Position numbers and translations under genes: made by a program
Shown here: in pieces, positions 52,470 through 63,651 of the stretch
Layout: each line of letters starts with the position of its first letter
How positions within the stretch are numbered: the stretch's first letter is position 1
The notes under the pieces: model-generated
Told to the model about the DNA's origin: nothing
Seen by the model: only the letters and a program-made list of their open reading frames with translations
Databases searched by the model: none
NCBI GenBank assembly: GCA_945861585.1
Contig: CAMAVC010000005.1
Coordinates: 1 to 64,000, forward strand
Reading direction: 5' to 3'
Length of the DNA: 64,000 nucleotides
Source of the DNA: Planctomicrobium piriforme
GTDB lineage: Bacteria; Planctomycetota; Planctomycetia; Pirellulales; UBA1268

Positions 52470-54710
52470 CTACGCATCAAGGCCGTCGGGCGACACTGGT
52501 CGCGCGGACAGGGCCGCACGCGACCGCTCCGCCGGCACCGTCGCCGTGACGGTCGTGCCTTCGCTGCGGCTGCTCTCGACGGTGACCCGCCCGCGCAGTC
52601 TACGCATCCTCTCGCGCATGCCGGCGAGCCCAAAGTGCCCCGGTGGCTCGGTGCCCTCGGTCGCCACGTGAAAGCCGGCGCCGTCGTCGTGGATCACCAC
52701 CCCGACGCTGTCGTCGTCGTAGAGGGCCATGGCGTCGATCGTCGTCGCGCGGGCGTGCTTGAGCGCGTTGTGAATCGCCTCCTCGGCGAGCAGGAGCAGG
52801 TTTCCCGACACGATGTCGGGCATCTCGCGCTCGACGCCCGCCACGTGGACGACGATCCGCGGGGCCTGGCCCACCTGGAGCCGCGCGGCGAGGGCTTCAA
52901 GCGCTGCCGGAAATGTCTGGCCCTCGCGCGGCATCATCCGCATCGACCACACCTTGCCGCGCAGCTGATGCACGGCGTGCTCGACCATGCGCTGCGCCGT
53001 AGCAAGGCTTTCGGGATCGGCAGCGAGCGGCTGCTCCGCGGCCTGCTGCACCGACTTGAGCTGATAGCCTATGCCGGTGACCGTCTGGAGGACCGTGTCG
53101 TGGAGGTTGGCGGCGAGCCGGCTGCGTTCCTCGAGGGCCGCCTCGAACTCGATCTCCGCCCGCTGCCGCTCCGTGATCTCCGCCGCCAGGCGGCGCGACT
53201 GCACCGCGACTTCGCGACGCAAGAGCCCGACCCAGCCAAGCGCGACGGCGAAGGCGACTGCGAGCATCCCAAGCACCGCGAGCAGGCGACGCGGCGTCCA
53301 CCACGACGGCCGGCTCACGACGGTGATATCGGCAGCAGAGGGCACGAGGAGCGTCATCCGCCCCAAGCGCGGCAGGGTGCCGGCGACGGGCGGCTCGAGT
53401 TCGAACTGCACGATGCCGCGCACCACGAGCTCGCAGCCCGGCTCGAGCGCCGCGACATCGCTGCGGACGTCTTCCGAAAGCGTCGCCGTGAGCGCGGTGC
53501 TGCCGGCGATGAGCGGGATGATGCCGTCGGCGTCGGCCCGCAGGTCGCCCACGCGGGCACGGCATTCGATGAGGCAACCGTCGTAGTCGCCGGGCTCGGC
53601 CAGGCGGCCGTTGCGCTGGGCGGCCCGATTGATCTCGACAATCCGGTCGGGTTGGATGACGGTGGCGGTCGGTCGGCTCGACCGCCCCACCACCTTGACG
53701 ACCGCGTTCACGATGCCCGCGGCCTGCGACAAGCCCGCCAAAACCCGCTCGCGATCCAGAAACCCCGACACCTCCACCATGTCGCCGGGCCGCACGTCGG
53801 CCGTCTCCGACGCCTCGACGCGAACGCCGAGCGCCCGCGACTGGAGGTAGAAGAGCCCCGTCTCGGACGCGTAGCTGACGGTGCCCCGGGTGCGGATCCG
53901 ATGTCGCACGTCCACGCCTGGAATCAGCCGTCCCAGCCTTTCGAGCGGGATCTCGGGTGCGTCGAAGGCGGCCGTCGGGGCCGGGCTCACCACGCGCATG
54001 TCGCACGACCGGGGCACCATGATCGTCGGCAGGACGAACTGCCCGCGCGTCGTGTAGCTCGTCGTGGCGACGCCGGTGACCTGGAGCGTCGCATCGACCA
54101 TGAGCGAGGGCGTCGGGGAATCGGCGTCCTTCGGCGCCCTGATGCGAATGCGGCGTCCGCCCGCTTCGAGCGTGATGAGCCAGCGGCCCCGCTGCTCGGC
54201 GAGCCCCTGCACCACCCCTTCGATCGTGATTCGCTGCGAGTCGTCGAGCCCGCTGAAGAGCCTGTCTGCCGTGGTGGGGAGGGCGGCCGGCAGTTCGACG
54301 TCGGTCGGCGGGGCGAGCGGCTTGATCGCGAGGGGAACGATCTGGGGGGCGAACGTCTGGTCGTCGCGGTCGCGCACGCCCTCCACCTCCACAAGCATGC
54401 CCGGCTCTACGGTCCGCCACGCGTCCTCGCCTTGCCATGTGCCCGAATCCTTGGCCCGCTGCACGTCGAGCCAGATGCCGGCGGTGTCGTCCTGCACCGC
54501 GGCGTATTCATTGCCGCTGCGTCCGCGGGCCACCCAGGTCAGCCGGCCGCGAACGACGACGTTTTTCGGGCCCACTCGCGACGCCGGCGCGCGGAGCGTG
54601 GCAATGGGCGATATGCGTGCGGTCGGCCCGCCGTCGTCCGCCCTGGCCCCCACCGCGAGCGCGATCGCGAGCGCTGCGAGCCACACGCCCTTCCGCCTCG
54701 AGGCCACCAT
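52470..54710 (-). CDS. Sensor histidine kinase, HisKA_3 type with large extracytoplasmic region
   Basis: A 746-aa membrane sensor. The signal/TM1 (about 9-24) is followed by about 440 residues outside the membrane. These seem to be repeated OB-like beta domains (VVVRGRLTWVARGRSGNEY; ITIEGVVQGLAEQ; RTRGTVSYASE; DGCLIECRARVGD). TM2 (about 478-500) leads to a coiled segment and the HisKA_3 dimerisation box RSRLAANLHDTVLQTVTGIG, with the phosphoacceptor His near 536. The HATPase_c domain has NALKHARATT and GFHVATEG. MVASRRKGVWL at 54710 is the best start. Signal unknown; OB-like sensors may bind sugars or nucleic acid. Confidence 0.9.
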   Translation of the reverse strand: MVASRRKGVWLAALAIALAVGARADDGGPTARISPIATLRAPASRVGPKNVVVRGRLTWVARGRSGNEYAAVQDDTAGIWLDVQRAKDSGTWQGEDAWRTVEPGMLVEVEGVRDRDDQTFAPQIVPLAIKPLAPPTDVELPAALPTTADRLFSGLDDSQRITIEGVVQGLAEQRGRWLITLEAGGRRIRIRAPKDADSPTPSLMVDATLQVTGVATTSYTTRGQFVLPTIMVPRSCDMRVVSPAPTAAFDAPEIPLERLGRLIPGVDVRHRIRTRGTVSYASETGLFYLQSRALGVRVEASETADVRPGDMVEVSGFLDRERVLAGLSQAAGIVNAVVKVVGRSSRPTATVIQPDRIVEINRAAQRNGRLAEPGDYDGCLIECRARVGDLRADADGIIPLIAGSTALTATLSEDVRSDVAALEPGCELVVRGIVQFELEPPVAGTLPRLGRMTLLVPSAADITVVSRPSWWTPRRLLAVLGMLAVAFAVALGWVGLLRREVAVQSRRLAAEITERQRAEIEFEAALEERSRLAANLHDTVLQTVTGIGYQLKSVQQAAEQPLAADPESLATAQRMVEHAVHQLRGKVWSMRMMPREGQTFPAALEALAARLQVGQAPRIVVHVAGVEREMPDIVSGNLLLLAEEAIHNALKHARATTIDAMALYDDDSVGVVIHDDGAGFHVATEGTEPPGHFGLAGMRERMRRLRGRVTVESSRSEGTTVTATVPAERSRAALSARPVSPDGLDA
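52495..52513 (-). promoter_or_regulatory. Shared 19-bp motif, copy upstream of the response regulator
   Basis: Minus strand: CCCTGTCCGCGCGACCAGT, 39 bases before the regulator ATG and inside the last codons of the kinase. Being coding, it may be fortuitous. Confidence 0.4.
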
Positions 54711-54802
54711 GCAGGCACGATTCCTTCCGCCGTGTTCTGCCACACCCCTGATCCTAGCCTCGGCCGCCGCGGTCACAATCGGCCGCGCTCACGACTCCTG
54801 TG

Positions 54803-54830
54803 TTGACGCCCCGCTGGGAATGTCTATAGC
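54803..54830 (+). promoter_or_regulatory. Promoter for the toxin-antitoxin pair, apparently leaderless
   Basis: TTGACG (54803-54808), 16 bases, TATAGC (54825-54830). The start codon at 54839 lies only eight bases past the -10 box, so transcription would begin at or next to the ATG. Confidence 0.55.
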
Positions 54831-54838
54831 ATGGATAC

Positions 54839-55126
54839 ATGCAAAAGATACAGATTTTGTTTCCCGATCCGGTGATGGATCGCCTGCGGGCCGTGGCGCG
54901 GCACCAGGATCGACCTGTCAGCGAACTCGTGCGCCGGGCTGTCGATCGACTGCTCGAGCAAGTCCCCGAGAAGCCATTGTCGCCGCCGCGTTCCTTTCCG
55001 ACGTTTCACGGCGGCGGCGTGCTTGTGGATGCCGGCCGATTGAAGGACGTGCTCCACGGCTTCGATGATGATGCCGGAACGAAGGGTGGCGATACGTGCC
55101 GCAGGGCTCGGCGGCGGAAACGCTGA
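54839..55126 (+). CDS. Ribbon-helix-helix antitoxin (VapB/CopG-like)
   Basis: A 95-aa protein whose first 45 residues form a ribbon-helix-helix: IQILFPDPVMDRLRAVAR then PVSELVRRAVDRLL. RHH antitoxins bind operator DNA as dimers and neutralise the toxin through the C-terminal part, here FPTFHGGGVLVDAGRLKDVL, typical of PIN-partner antitoxins. The last 20 residues are very basic and unlike the family, perhaps a frameshifted tail. The toxin gene follows after one base. The promoter is so close that the mRNA is probably leaderless. Confidence 0.85.
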   Translation: MQKIQILFPDPVMDRLRAVARHQDRPVSELVRRAVDRLLEQVPEKPLSPPRSFPTFHGGGVLVDAGRLKDVLHGFDDDAGTKGGDTCRRARRRKR

Positions 55127-55127
55127 C

Positions 55128-55562
55128 ATGAAGAGCCTCGACACAAACATTCTTCTCTACGCCGCCGACCAAGACTGTCGTGAGCACGACGCTGCGATTC
55201 GATTGGTCAATGCCGCCCTCGGCTCACCCACTGAATGGATGCTGTCAGACCAGGTGTTGTTCGAGTTGTACGCTGGCCTACGTCATCCGGGAGTCTTTGC
55301 CAAACCTTTATCGGCGGCAGAAGCGGCGAAAAGAGTAGCTTTTCTCAGGGATGAGTCGGGGTTTTCGTTTTGCTGCTACGAACTGCGATCCTGGCCGACG
55401 ATCCGCACCGGCCTCGCAACCCCGGCCTTTCCTCGGCGGCGCATCTATGACTTCGTGCTGGCGGTGACGCTCCGCAGCAATGGCGTGGACGAGTTCTACA
55501 CCCGGAATATCGCAGATTTTCGCGATGCCGGTTTCAAGCACCTCATCAATCCGATCGACTGA
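55128..55562 (+). CDS. PIN-domain ribonuclease toxin (VapC-like)
   Basis: A 144-aa PIN-domain protein. The acidic catalytic residues are visible in SLDTNILLYA (Asp5), VLFELYAGL (Glu about 43) and DFVLAVTLRSNGVDEFYTRN (Asp). VapC toxins cleave RNA and are held inactive by the cognate antitoxin, encoded just upstream. The ATG at 55128 lies one base after the antitoxin stop, so expression is coupled. The pair sits as a plus-strand island within a minus-strand block, suggesting insertion. Confidence 0.88.
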   Translation: MKSLDTNILLYAADQDCREHDAAIRLVNAALGSPTEWMLSDQVLFELYAGLRHPGVFAKPLSAAEAAKRVAFLRDESGFSFCCYELRSWPTIRTGLATPAFPRRRIYDFVLAVTLRSNGVDEFYTRNIADFRDAGFKHLINPID

Positions 55563-55611
55563 CCAATTGACGCGGCGTGGGCCACGCGATTGGCACCGTC
55601 GCTATGGAGCC

Positions 55612-56073
55612 TCAGCGGGGGGCCGCAGGCTGCGTCTCGACCGCGATGTCGATCTCGTTGTGGCCGGGCTTCACGATCTTGCGGAGCGTGGTCTCGCGGC
55701 CGACGGAATCCGGCAGCCGAATGCCCCGCAGCGGCTCCGGAACCTGGGGGGCACCAGCGCCCGCGAAATCCATTGGGATCGAGAGCCGCACGACGCTCTC
55801 GCCCGGAATCACGCCGAGCATGTTGACGTTGAATCGCATTACGTAGCGGCCATCGGCGTCGGTGTAGCCCGTCGAGGACGAACCGCCCGCCACTTCGGGT
55901 TGGTAGTCGATACGAATGCCAGGCGGGGCTGGCTGGCCGTCGATCGTCACCCGGCCCGACACCGTGGCGCCGTTGGACCGCCCGCAGCCTGCGAGCACGG
56001 TCACGGCGAGTGTCACCACGACGGCGCGCCATGCGGACTGCTTGACGCGCCGGTGGGAGGTTTCACAGGGCAT
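55612..56073 (-). CDS. Lipoprotein with carboxypeptidase-regulatory-like domain
   Basis: A 153-aa lipoprotein. The signal AVVVTLAVTVLAGC ends at a lipobox Cys (about 30). The mature part has the beta-sandwich strands ATVSGRVTIDGQPAPPGIRI, GYTDADGRYVMRF and ESVVRLSIPMDF, as in transthyretin-like planctomycete lipoproteins. The ATG at 56073 lies 11 bases inside the end of the DUF1559 gene. Same order and pairing as the genes at 31252-32810. Confidence 0.8.
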   Translation of the reverse strand: MPCETSHRRVKQSAWRAVVVTLAVTVLAGCGRSNGATVSGRVTIDGQPAPPGIRIDYQPEVAGGSSSTGYTDADGRYVMRFNVNMLGVIPGESVVRLSIPMDFAGAGAPQVPEPLRGIRLPDSVGRETTLRKIVKPGHNEIDIAVETQPAAPR

Positions 56074-57046
56074 CGTTGGTGATGGCGTTGCCGTCGGCAC
56101 GGGAGGAGAGTTTTTGGTACACGCCCAGATTCGCAGCCCGGGCCTGACCAAGCCCCCAGGTCACCGACGCAGCGCTGCTCGCATCGACCGCCCCGATCAG
56201 ATTGCCGGGGTTGTGCTCGATGAACTCCGAGATGAATCGCACCGCGCCGTCGCACATCGCGAAATGGGCGCCACCCGGATGCGCACTGCCAAACGAAAGC
56301 GTCTCGCCGGAATTGATTTTGTCTCTGGTCGTCCGCTGCAGTCCTGAGGCGGAGTTCGCGATGTTGTAGTCGGCGACCCAGGTGCCAGGCATGATCGCGT
56401 CGTTGGCAGAGTTGAGTGCTTTGCCCCCTCCCTCTCCGATGAGAAGCGTCTTGGAAAGACCGTCGGTGATATCGCGCAGCCGGATCCCCGTCTTGCCACT
56501 TTTAGCCTTCCCGAGCGTTCCCTGCCCGACGTCGCCATCGCCGCCCCACGAGGAGATCGGCCCGCCGTTGCCCAGGTAGTTTGTCTTGCTCGACCGCAGG
56601 GTGGCCCAGCCCCCATTCGCAGTCTTCAGCCAGGCCGCAGGCGCGAGATGCGCGACCTGACAAGACGGGCAATTCAGAGCGGGCACACGCGTCTCGCCAA
56701 TGAGTGCATTCGCCCCAGATAAGTAGACCGGCGACGGATTCGCAGCCATCACCCCGTCGGCGAGTTCACGCATCTCCATGTAGGGCATCGTCATCACGAT
56801 GAACGACCAGGCCCCATTGCCCGAGGAATGCATCGTGCCCCCCTTCGGCAGCACACCCCTGGCGTCGGCATGGGTGTGGATGCCCAAGGCGATCTGCTTG
56901 ACGTTGTTGGTGCACGAAGACCGCCGCGACGATTCGCGGGCCGCCTGCACCGCAGGGAGAAGCAGGCCCACGAGCAGCCCGATGATCGCGATCACCACCA
57001 GCAATTCCACAAGCGTAAAACCGCGATTGTGGCGAGAAAACACCAT
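56063..57046 (-). CDS. DUF1559 (type IV pilin-like) protein
   Basis: A 327-aa DUF1559 protein. The prepilin leader RGFTLVELLVVIAIIGLLVG starts about residue 9, with the invariant Gly-Phe cleavage site. The end marker AHPGGAHFAMCDGAVRFI is conserved. The ATG at 57046 has GAGGGG upstream and gives a short positive N-terminus, as usual for prepilins. The shared 19-bp motif (57114-57132) lies 68 bases upstream. The 249-base gap to secA holds no gene that I can see. Confidence 0.92.
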   Translation of the reverse strand: MVFSRHNRGFTLVELLVVIAIIGLLVGLLLPAVQAARESSRRSSCTNNVKQIALGIHTHADARGVLPKGGTMHSSGNGAWSFIVMTMPYMEMRELADGVMAANPSPVYLSGANALIGETRVPALNCPSCQVAHLAPAAWLKTANGGWATLRSSKTNYLGNGGPISSWGGDGDVGQGTLGKAKSGKTGIRLRDITDGLSKTLLIGEGGGKALNSANDAIMPGTWVADYNIANSASGLQRTTRDKINSGETLSFGSAHPGGAHFAMCDGAVRFISEFIEHNPGNLIGAVDASSAASVTWGLGQARAANLGVYQKLSSRADGNAITNDAL

Positions 57047-57113
57047 GTTCCCCTCATCGGACAAGGCGACCGGAAACCTCCAGAAATCATACGTCGCCAT
57101 CGTCGAGCGACCC

Positions 57114-57132
57114 ACTGGCCCCGCGGACAGGT
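57114..57132 (-). promoter_or_regulatory. Shared 19-bp motif, copy upstream of DUF1559
   Basis: Minus strand: ACCTGTCCGCGGGGCCAGT. GCGAAAATGGGCGTG directly upstream is similar to the flank of the 51696 copy, extending the resemblance to about 35 bases. Confidence 0.5.
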
Positions 57133-57295
57133 TGCACGCCCATTTTCGCGTTCAAAAGGGCCAACGTCTTCCAAGCGTCGCCCGTTTCACCGCCCACGAC
57201 CGGGCCACGGTGGCGGCGAGCCGGCTGCTCGGCACGACGGCGCCCCCGGCCCGTAAGGCGATCGAGCTTCTCGAACAATGTCACGGGCGACGCGG

Positions 57296-60619
<3,324 letters not shown>

Positions 60620-60919
60620 TGGAGACCGTGGCGGGGCGAAAGGTGGGCCAATTCCGGATTCTCACGGCCGCGAGCCACATGGGTCAAGGCACAAGTCGGC
60701 CCCCGAGGGCCGCCTCACCGCGGCATCACGCGGCCGAAAACAGGCTTTGTGGCGGCAATTTCGCCCCGCCGATTTTTTCGACTACCCAGAATTTCCCGTG
60801 GCCCGCTAGGGTGCTCGTCAATTGGTGGCCCGTGGGCGTCCTGCGGGCCGCGGCCGCGTGCGGTGTGTCCGAATGTGGATGCCCTGCGACGCGGTCCCGT
60901 TTCTTACGAGGAGAATCTC
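60620..60919. other. Divergent gap between secA and the Cys-rich gene
   Basis: No gene is visible in these 300 bases. A 12-bp perfect inverted repeat (GGCGGGGCGAAA at 60630-60641 and its complement at 60759-60770) brackets about 117 bases. Promoters for both directions must lie here; none is clear. Confidence 0.4.
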
Positions 60920-61309
60920 ATGATGCGTCTTCCCACGATCTTCACCGTCCTGTGTGCCGTCGCCGTCAGCCTGATGGTCGCCGACACCGCCTCCGCTGCC
61001 GGCCGCGGCCGCCGTGGAGCCTCCAGCTGCGACTGCGCCCCGGCCTGTGCCGAGCCCGCCTGTGCCGCCGCCGAGCCGGCGTGCTGTGCGGCCGAGCCCG
61101 CCTGCGCTGCAGCCGAACCGGCCTGCTGTGCCGCCGAGCCCGCCTGTGGCGCCGAGCCGGCTTGCTGTGGGACCGCTCCCACGCACCGTCGTGCCCGTCG
61201 CGGCCTGTTCTCCGGCCGGCGTGCCCACCACGGTGGCAGCACGAGCGGCTGCGCGAGCTGCTGCGAAGAGCCGGCCTGCTCGGCCGAGCCCTGCTGCAAC
61301 GCGGGCTGA
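60920..61309 (+). CDS. Secreted Cys/Ala-rich repeat protein, 129 aa
   Basis: A small exported protein. The signal peptide (about 1-26) ends near ASAAGRG. The mature part has six heptad-like EPAC units (alternating EPACAAA and EPACCAA) at about residues 42-83, then a basic stretch RRARRGLFSGRRAHHGG and a last EPACSAEPCC. About 20 cysteines in 100 residues suggest disulfide cross-linking; planctomycete cell walls are known to be protein-based and Cys-rich, so a wall or surface role is plausible but inferred. GAGGAG precedes the ATG by about six bases and a strong terminator follows, so it is an independent, probably highly expressed gene. Confidence 0.85.
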   Translation: MMRLPTIFTVLCAVAVSLMVADTASAAGRGRRGASSCDCAPACAEPACAAAEPACCAAEPACAAAEPACCAAEPACGAEPACCGTAPTHRRARRGLFSGRRAHHGGSTSGCASCCEEPACSAEPCCNAG

Positions 61310-61354
61310 TCGAGCCAGCGGTCAGGCATCCGCCTGAATCCGGTGCTCACGAAC

Positions 61355-61390
61355 GCGGCGGGGGACACGACGTCCCCCGCCGCTGTCTTT
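61355..61390 (+). terminator. Intrinsic terminator after the Cys-rich gene
   Basis: A perfect 12-bp stem GCGGCGGGGGAC / GTCCCCCGCCGC (61355-61366, 61372-61383) with a 5-base loop, followed by TGTCTTT. It starts 46 bases after the stop codon. Confidence 0.85.
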
Positions 61391-61392
61391 AT

Positions 61393-61455
61393 GGCATGTC
61401 TCGACATCCTGTCGAACATGCCTTGGCGGGCCTCCGCCCGCTGGTGGTGACCCGG
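61393..61455. repeat. 63-bp structured direct repeat, copy 1
   Basis: Two hairpins: GGCATGT-c-TCGACA-tcc-TGTCGA-ACATGCC, and GCGGGC-ctcc-GCCCGC, then TGGTGGTGACCCGG. The second copy starts 14 bases downstream. Confidence 0.9.
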
Positions 61456-61469
61456 CCGGCTGTGTTCAC

Positions 61470-61532
61470 GGCACGTCTCGACATCCTGTCGAACGTGCCT
61501 TGGCCGGCCTCCGCCGGCTGGTGGTGACCCGG
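61470..61532. repeat. 63-bp structured direct repeat, copy 2
   Basis: Matches copy 1 at 59 of 63 positions. The four changes are two compensatory pairs: T-A to C-G in the first stem (GGCACGT/ACGTGCC) and G-C to C-G in the second (GCCGGC/GCCGGC). Confidence 0.9.
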
Positions 61533-61590
61533 GCCTCCGGCCCTGGTGCGTTTGGGCGGGGTGCGTTCGAGTGGTGGTAGTCTGTCGCGC

Positions 61591-63627
61591 ATGGTGAACC
61601 GACTTTTCGGCGGGGCGATCGTGGCGGCGGTGCTCGTGTCGGCGGCGTGTGGCGTCGCCGACGGGCCCGCGGACAATCTGCCTGGGAGCGTGCGGCCGAT
61701 TCCGCCGCCTGGGATCGAGCTCGATGAGGCCACGCAGCGGCGGCTGCTCGATGGCGCTTCGGCCCTCGTGCGCGACGTGGCTGCGGTCGAAGAGGCCGCC
61801 GCAGCTGACCGTGCTGAAGCGCTCGTCTTCGCCCGCGCCGTCCGGCTGGCCGTGGACGAGCGATTTCTCTACTCGGACAAGGAGGTGGAGCAGGCGGAGC
61901 GGCTGCTCGATCGCGGCCGCGAGCGGCTCGCGGCGCTGCGAGCCGGAGCGAGCGGAGCGAGGCTGGTCCTGTCGGGCAGCGTGCAGGCGAGCGGGCCGCG
62001 GCTCGCCGTCGGCGGCTTTCGCTCAAGCATCGACGGCTCGGTGCAGCCCTACGGCCTCGTGCTGCCGGCAGATGTCGATGCAGCCGACGCCCGCCCGCGC
62101 CGGCTCGACGTGTGGCTCCACGGCCGCGACGAGCAGGTGAGCGAGGCGATGTTTCTCGCACGGCGGCTCGCGATGGTCGGCGAGTGCGCGCCGCCGCACA
62201 CGATCGTGCTCCATCCCTACGGCCGCTATTCCAATGCCTTCAAGTTCGCCGGTGAGGCCGACGTGCTCGAGGCGATCGAACACGTGAAGACGCTGTTTCC
62301 GATCGATGACACCAGGATCGCGATCCGGGGCTTCTCGATGGGAGGCGCCGGCTGCTGGCAGTTCGCCGTGCACTTCCCCGGCATGTGGCTCGCCGCCACG
62401 CCGGGGGCCGGGTTTGCGGAGACGCGCGAGTTTCTGCGGACGTTCCAGCAGCAGGCGTTCGAGCCCACTGCCGCCCAGGCTCGGCTTCTTCACTGGTATG
62501 ACTGCCCCGACTGGGCGAACAACCTCCGGCACCTGCCGACGATCGCCTACAGCGGTGAGCTCGACAGGCAGAAGCAGGCGGCCGACGTGATGGTGGCGGC
62601 CTGCGCACAGCGCGGCTTCGAGACCCCACACATGATCGGGCCGCAGACGGCGCACAAACTCCATCCCGAATCGAAGGTCGAGATCGAGGCGTTCGTGGCC
62701 CGGGCTGCGGAGCAGGGGAGGCCTGTCGCGCCGCGCGAGATCGATTTTACCACCTACACGCTCCGCTATCCCACGCACACCTGGCTCACCATCAACGGCC
62801 TCAGCGAGCATTGGCGCGAGGCGCGGGTGCGGGCGGCGGTCGCTTCGCCGCGCGCGATCGAGATCACGACCACGAACGTCACGGCGCTCGCGCTCGACAT
62901 CCCGCCCGACGCCCAGCTCGTGGATGCGAGCGCCGCAGTCGCAGTGCGCATCGACGGGGCTGCGCTCGACGTGCCGCCCACGAGCGGGCCGCGGTGGCGG
63001 GCGGCGCTCACGAAAGCGGATGGCGCGTGGCGGCTCGACACCGCCGTGGATGCAGACGGAGCCTTGCGAAAGCGGCCTGGCCTGCAGGGGCCGATCGACG
63101 ATGCCTTCATGAGCGCTTTCCTGTTCGTCGGGCCGGCGCCGGGGCACGAGCCGGCATCGCCTGCGGATCGCTGGGTGGCCGACGAGTTTGCCCGGGCGAA
63201 GCGGGAGTGGCGGCGGCACTTTCGCGGCGACGTGGTCGAGCGGCTGCCGGAAGATCTTTCGGCTGACGACATCGCCACGAAGCATCTCGTGCTCTTCGGC
63301 ACTCCCGAGTCAAACCCGCTCGTCGCGAAGGTCCTGCCGGGCCTGCCTGTGAAGCGCGAGAGCGAGGCATGGGTCGTCGGAGCCACGCGGTCGCCGGCGG
63401 GCACGAGCCTGCCGGTGCTCGTGTACCCCAACCCACTCAACCCGGAGCGGTACGTCGTCTGGAACAGCGGCTTCACGTATCGGGAGTATGCCTACCTCAA
63501 CAACGCCCGGCAGATACCCATGCTGCCCGACTGGGCGCTCGTGAGCACGGTCGAGGGGCGGGATTCACAGTTCCCCGGCACGATTCTGGCCGAGGGATTC
63601 TTCGACGAGCGCTGGCAGCCGCGCTAG
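61591..63627 (+). CDS. Secreted S9/PHB-depolymerase-like alpha/beta hydrolase
   Basis: A 678-aa exported hydrolase with a signal peptide (about 1-20). The central alpha/beta domain has RRLDVWLHGRDEQ, IAIRGFSMGGAGCWQFAVHF (nucleophile elbow GFSMGG, about 247), an Asp candidate in YSGELDRQ and a His in PQTAHKLHPES. The C-terminal half (from about 380) is beta-rich with LWLTINGLSEHW-like and late ESNPLVAKVLPGLPV segments. This layout is known from planctomycete prolyl-oligopeptidase-like proteins, but peptidase activity is unproven. The ATG at 61591 starts 58 bases after the structured repeat. The next gene is 24 bases downstream. Confidence 0.82.
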   Translation: MVNRLFGGAIVAAVLVSAACGVADGPADNLPGSVRPIPPPGIELDEATQRRLLDGASALVRDVAAVEEAAAADRAEALVFARAVRLAVDERFLYSDKEVEQAERLLDRGRERLAALRAGASGARLVLSGSVQASGPRLAVGGFRSSIDGSVQPYGLVLPADVDAADARPRRLDVWLHGRDEQVSEAMFLARRLAMVGECAPPHTIVLHPYGRYSNAFKFAGEADVLEAIEHVKTLFPIDDTRIAIRGFSMGGAGCWQFAVHFPGMWLAATPGAGFAETREFLRTFQQQAFEPTAAQARLLHWYDCPDWANNLRHLPTIAYSGELDRQKQAADVMVAACAQRGFETPHMIGPQTAHKLHPESKVEIEAFVARAAEQGRPVAPREIDFTTYTLRYPTHTWLTINGLSEHWREARVRAAVASPRAIEITTTNVTALALDIPPDAQLVDASAAVAVRIDGAALDVPPTSGPRWRAALTKADGAWRLDTAVDADGALRKRPGLQGPIDDAFMSAFLFVGPAPGHEPASPADRWVADEFARAKREWRRHFRGDVVERLPEDLSADDIATKHLVLFGTPESNPLVAKVLPGLPVKRESEAWVVGATRSPAGTSLPVLVYPNPLNPERYVVWNSGFTYREYAYLNNARQIPMLPDWALVSTVEGRDSQFPGTILAEGFFDERWQPR

Positions 63628-63651
63628 GCACGGCCTACATTCGGCGGTGCC

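Noticed and set aside
57047-57295. Possible small gene between secA and DUF1559
   Set aside because: The longest frames are shadows without a start signal; only the regulatory motif and the 33-bp duplicate are supported.
60630-60770. 12-bp inverted repeat as insertion-element ends
   Set aside because: No target duplication, no second copy and no internal structure; kept only as a note in the gap entry.
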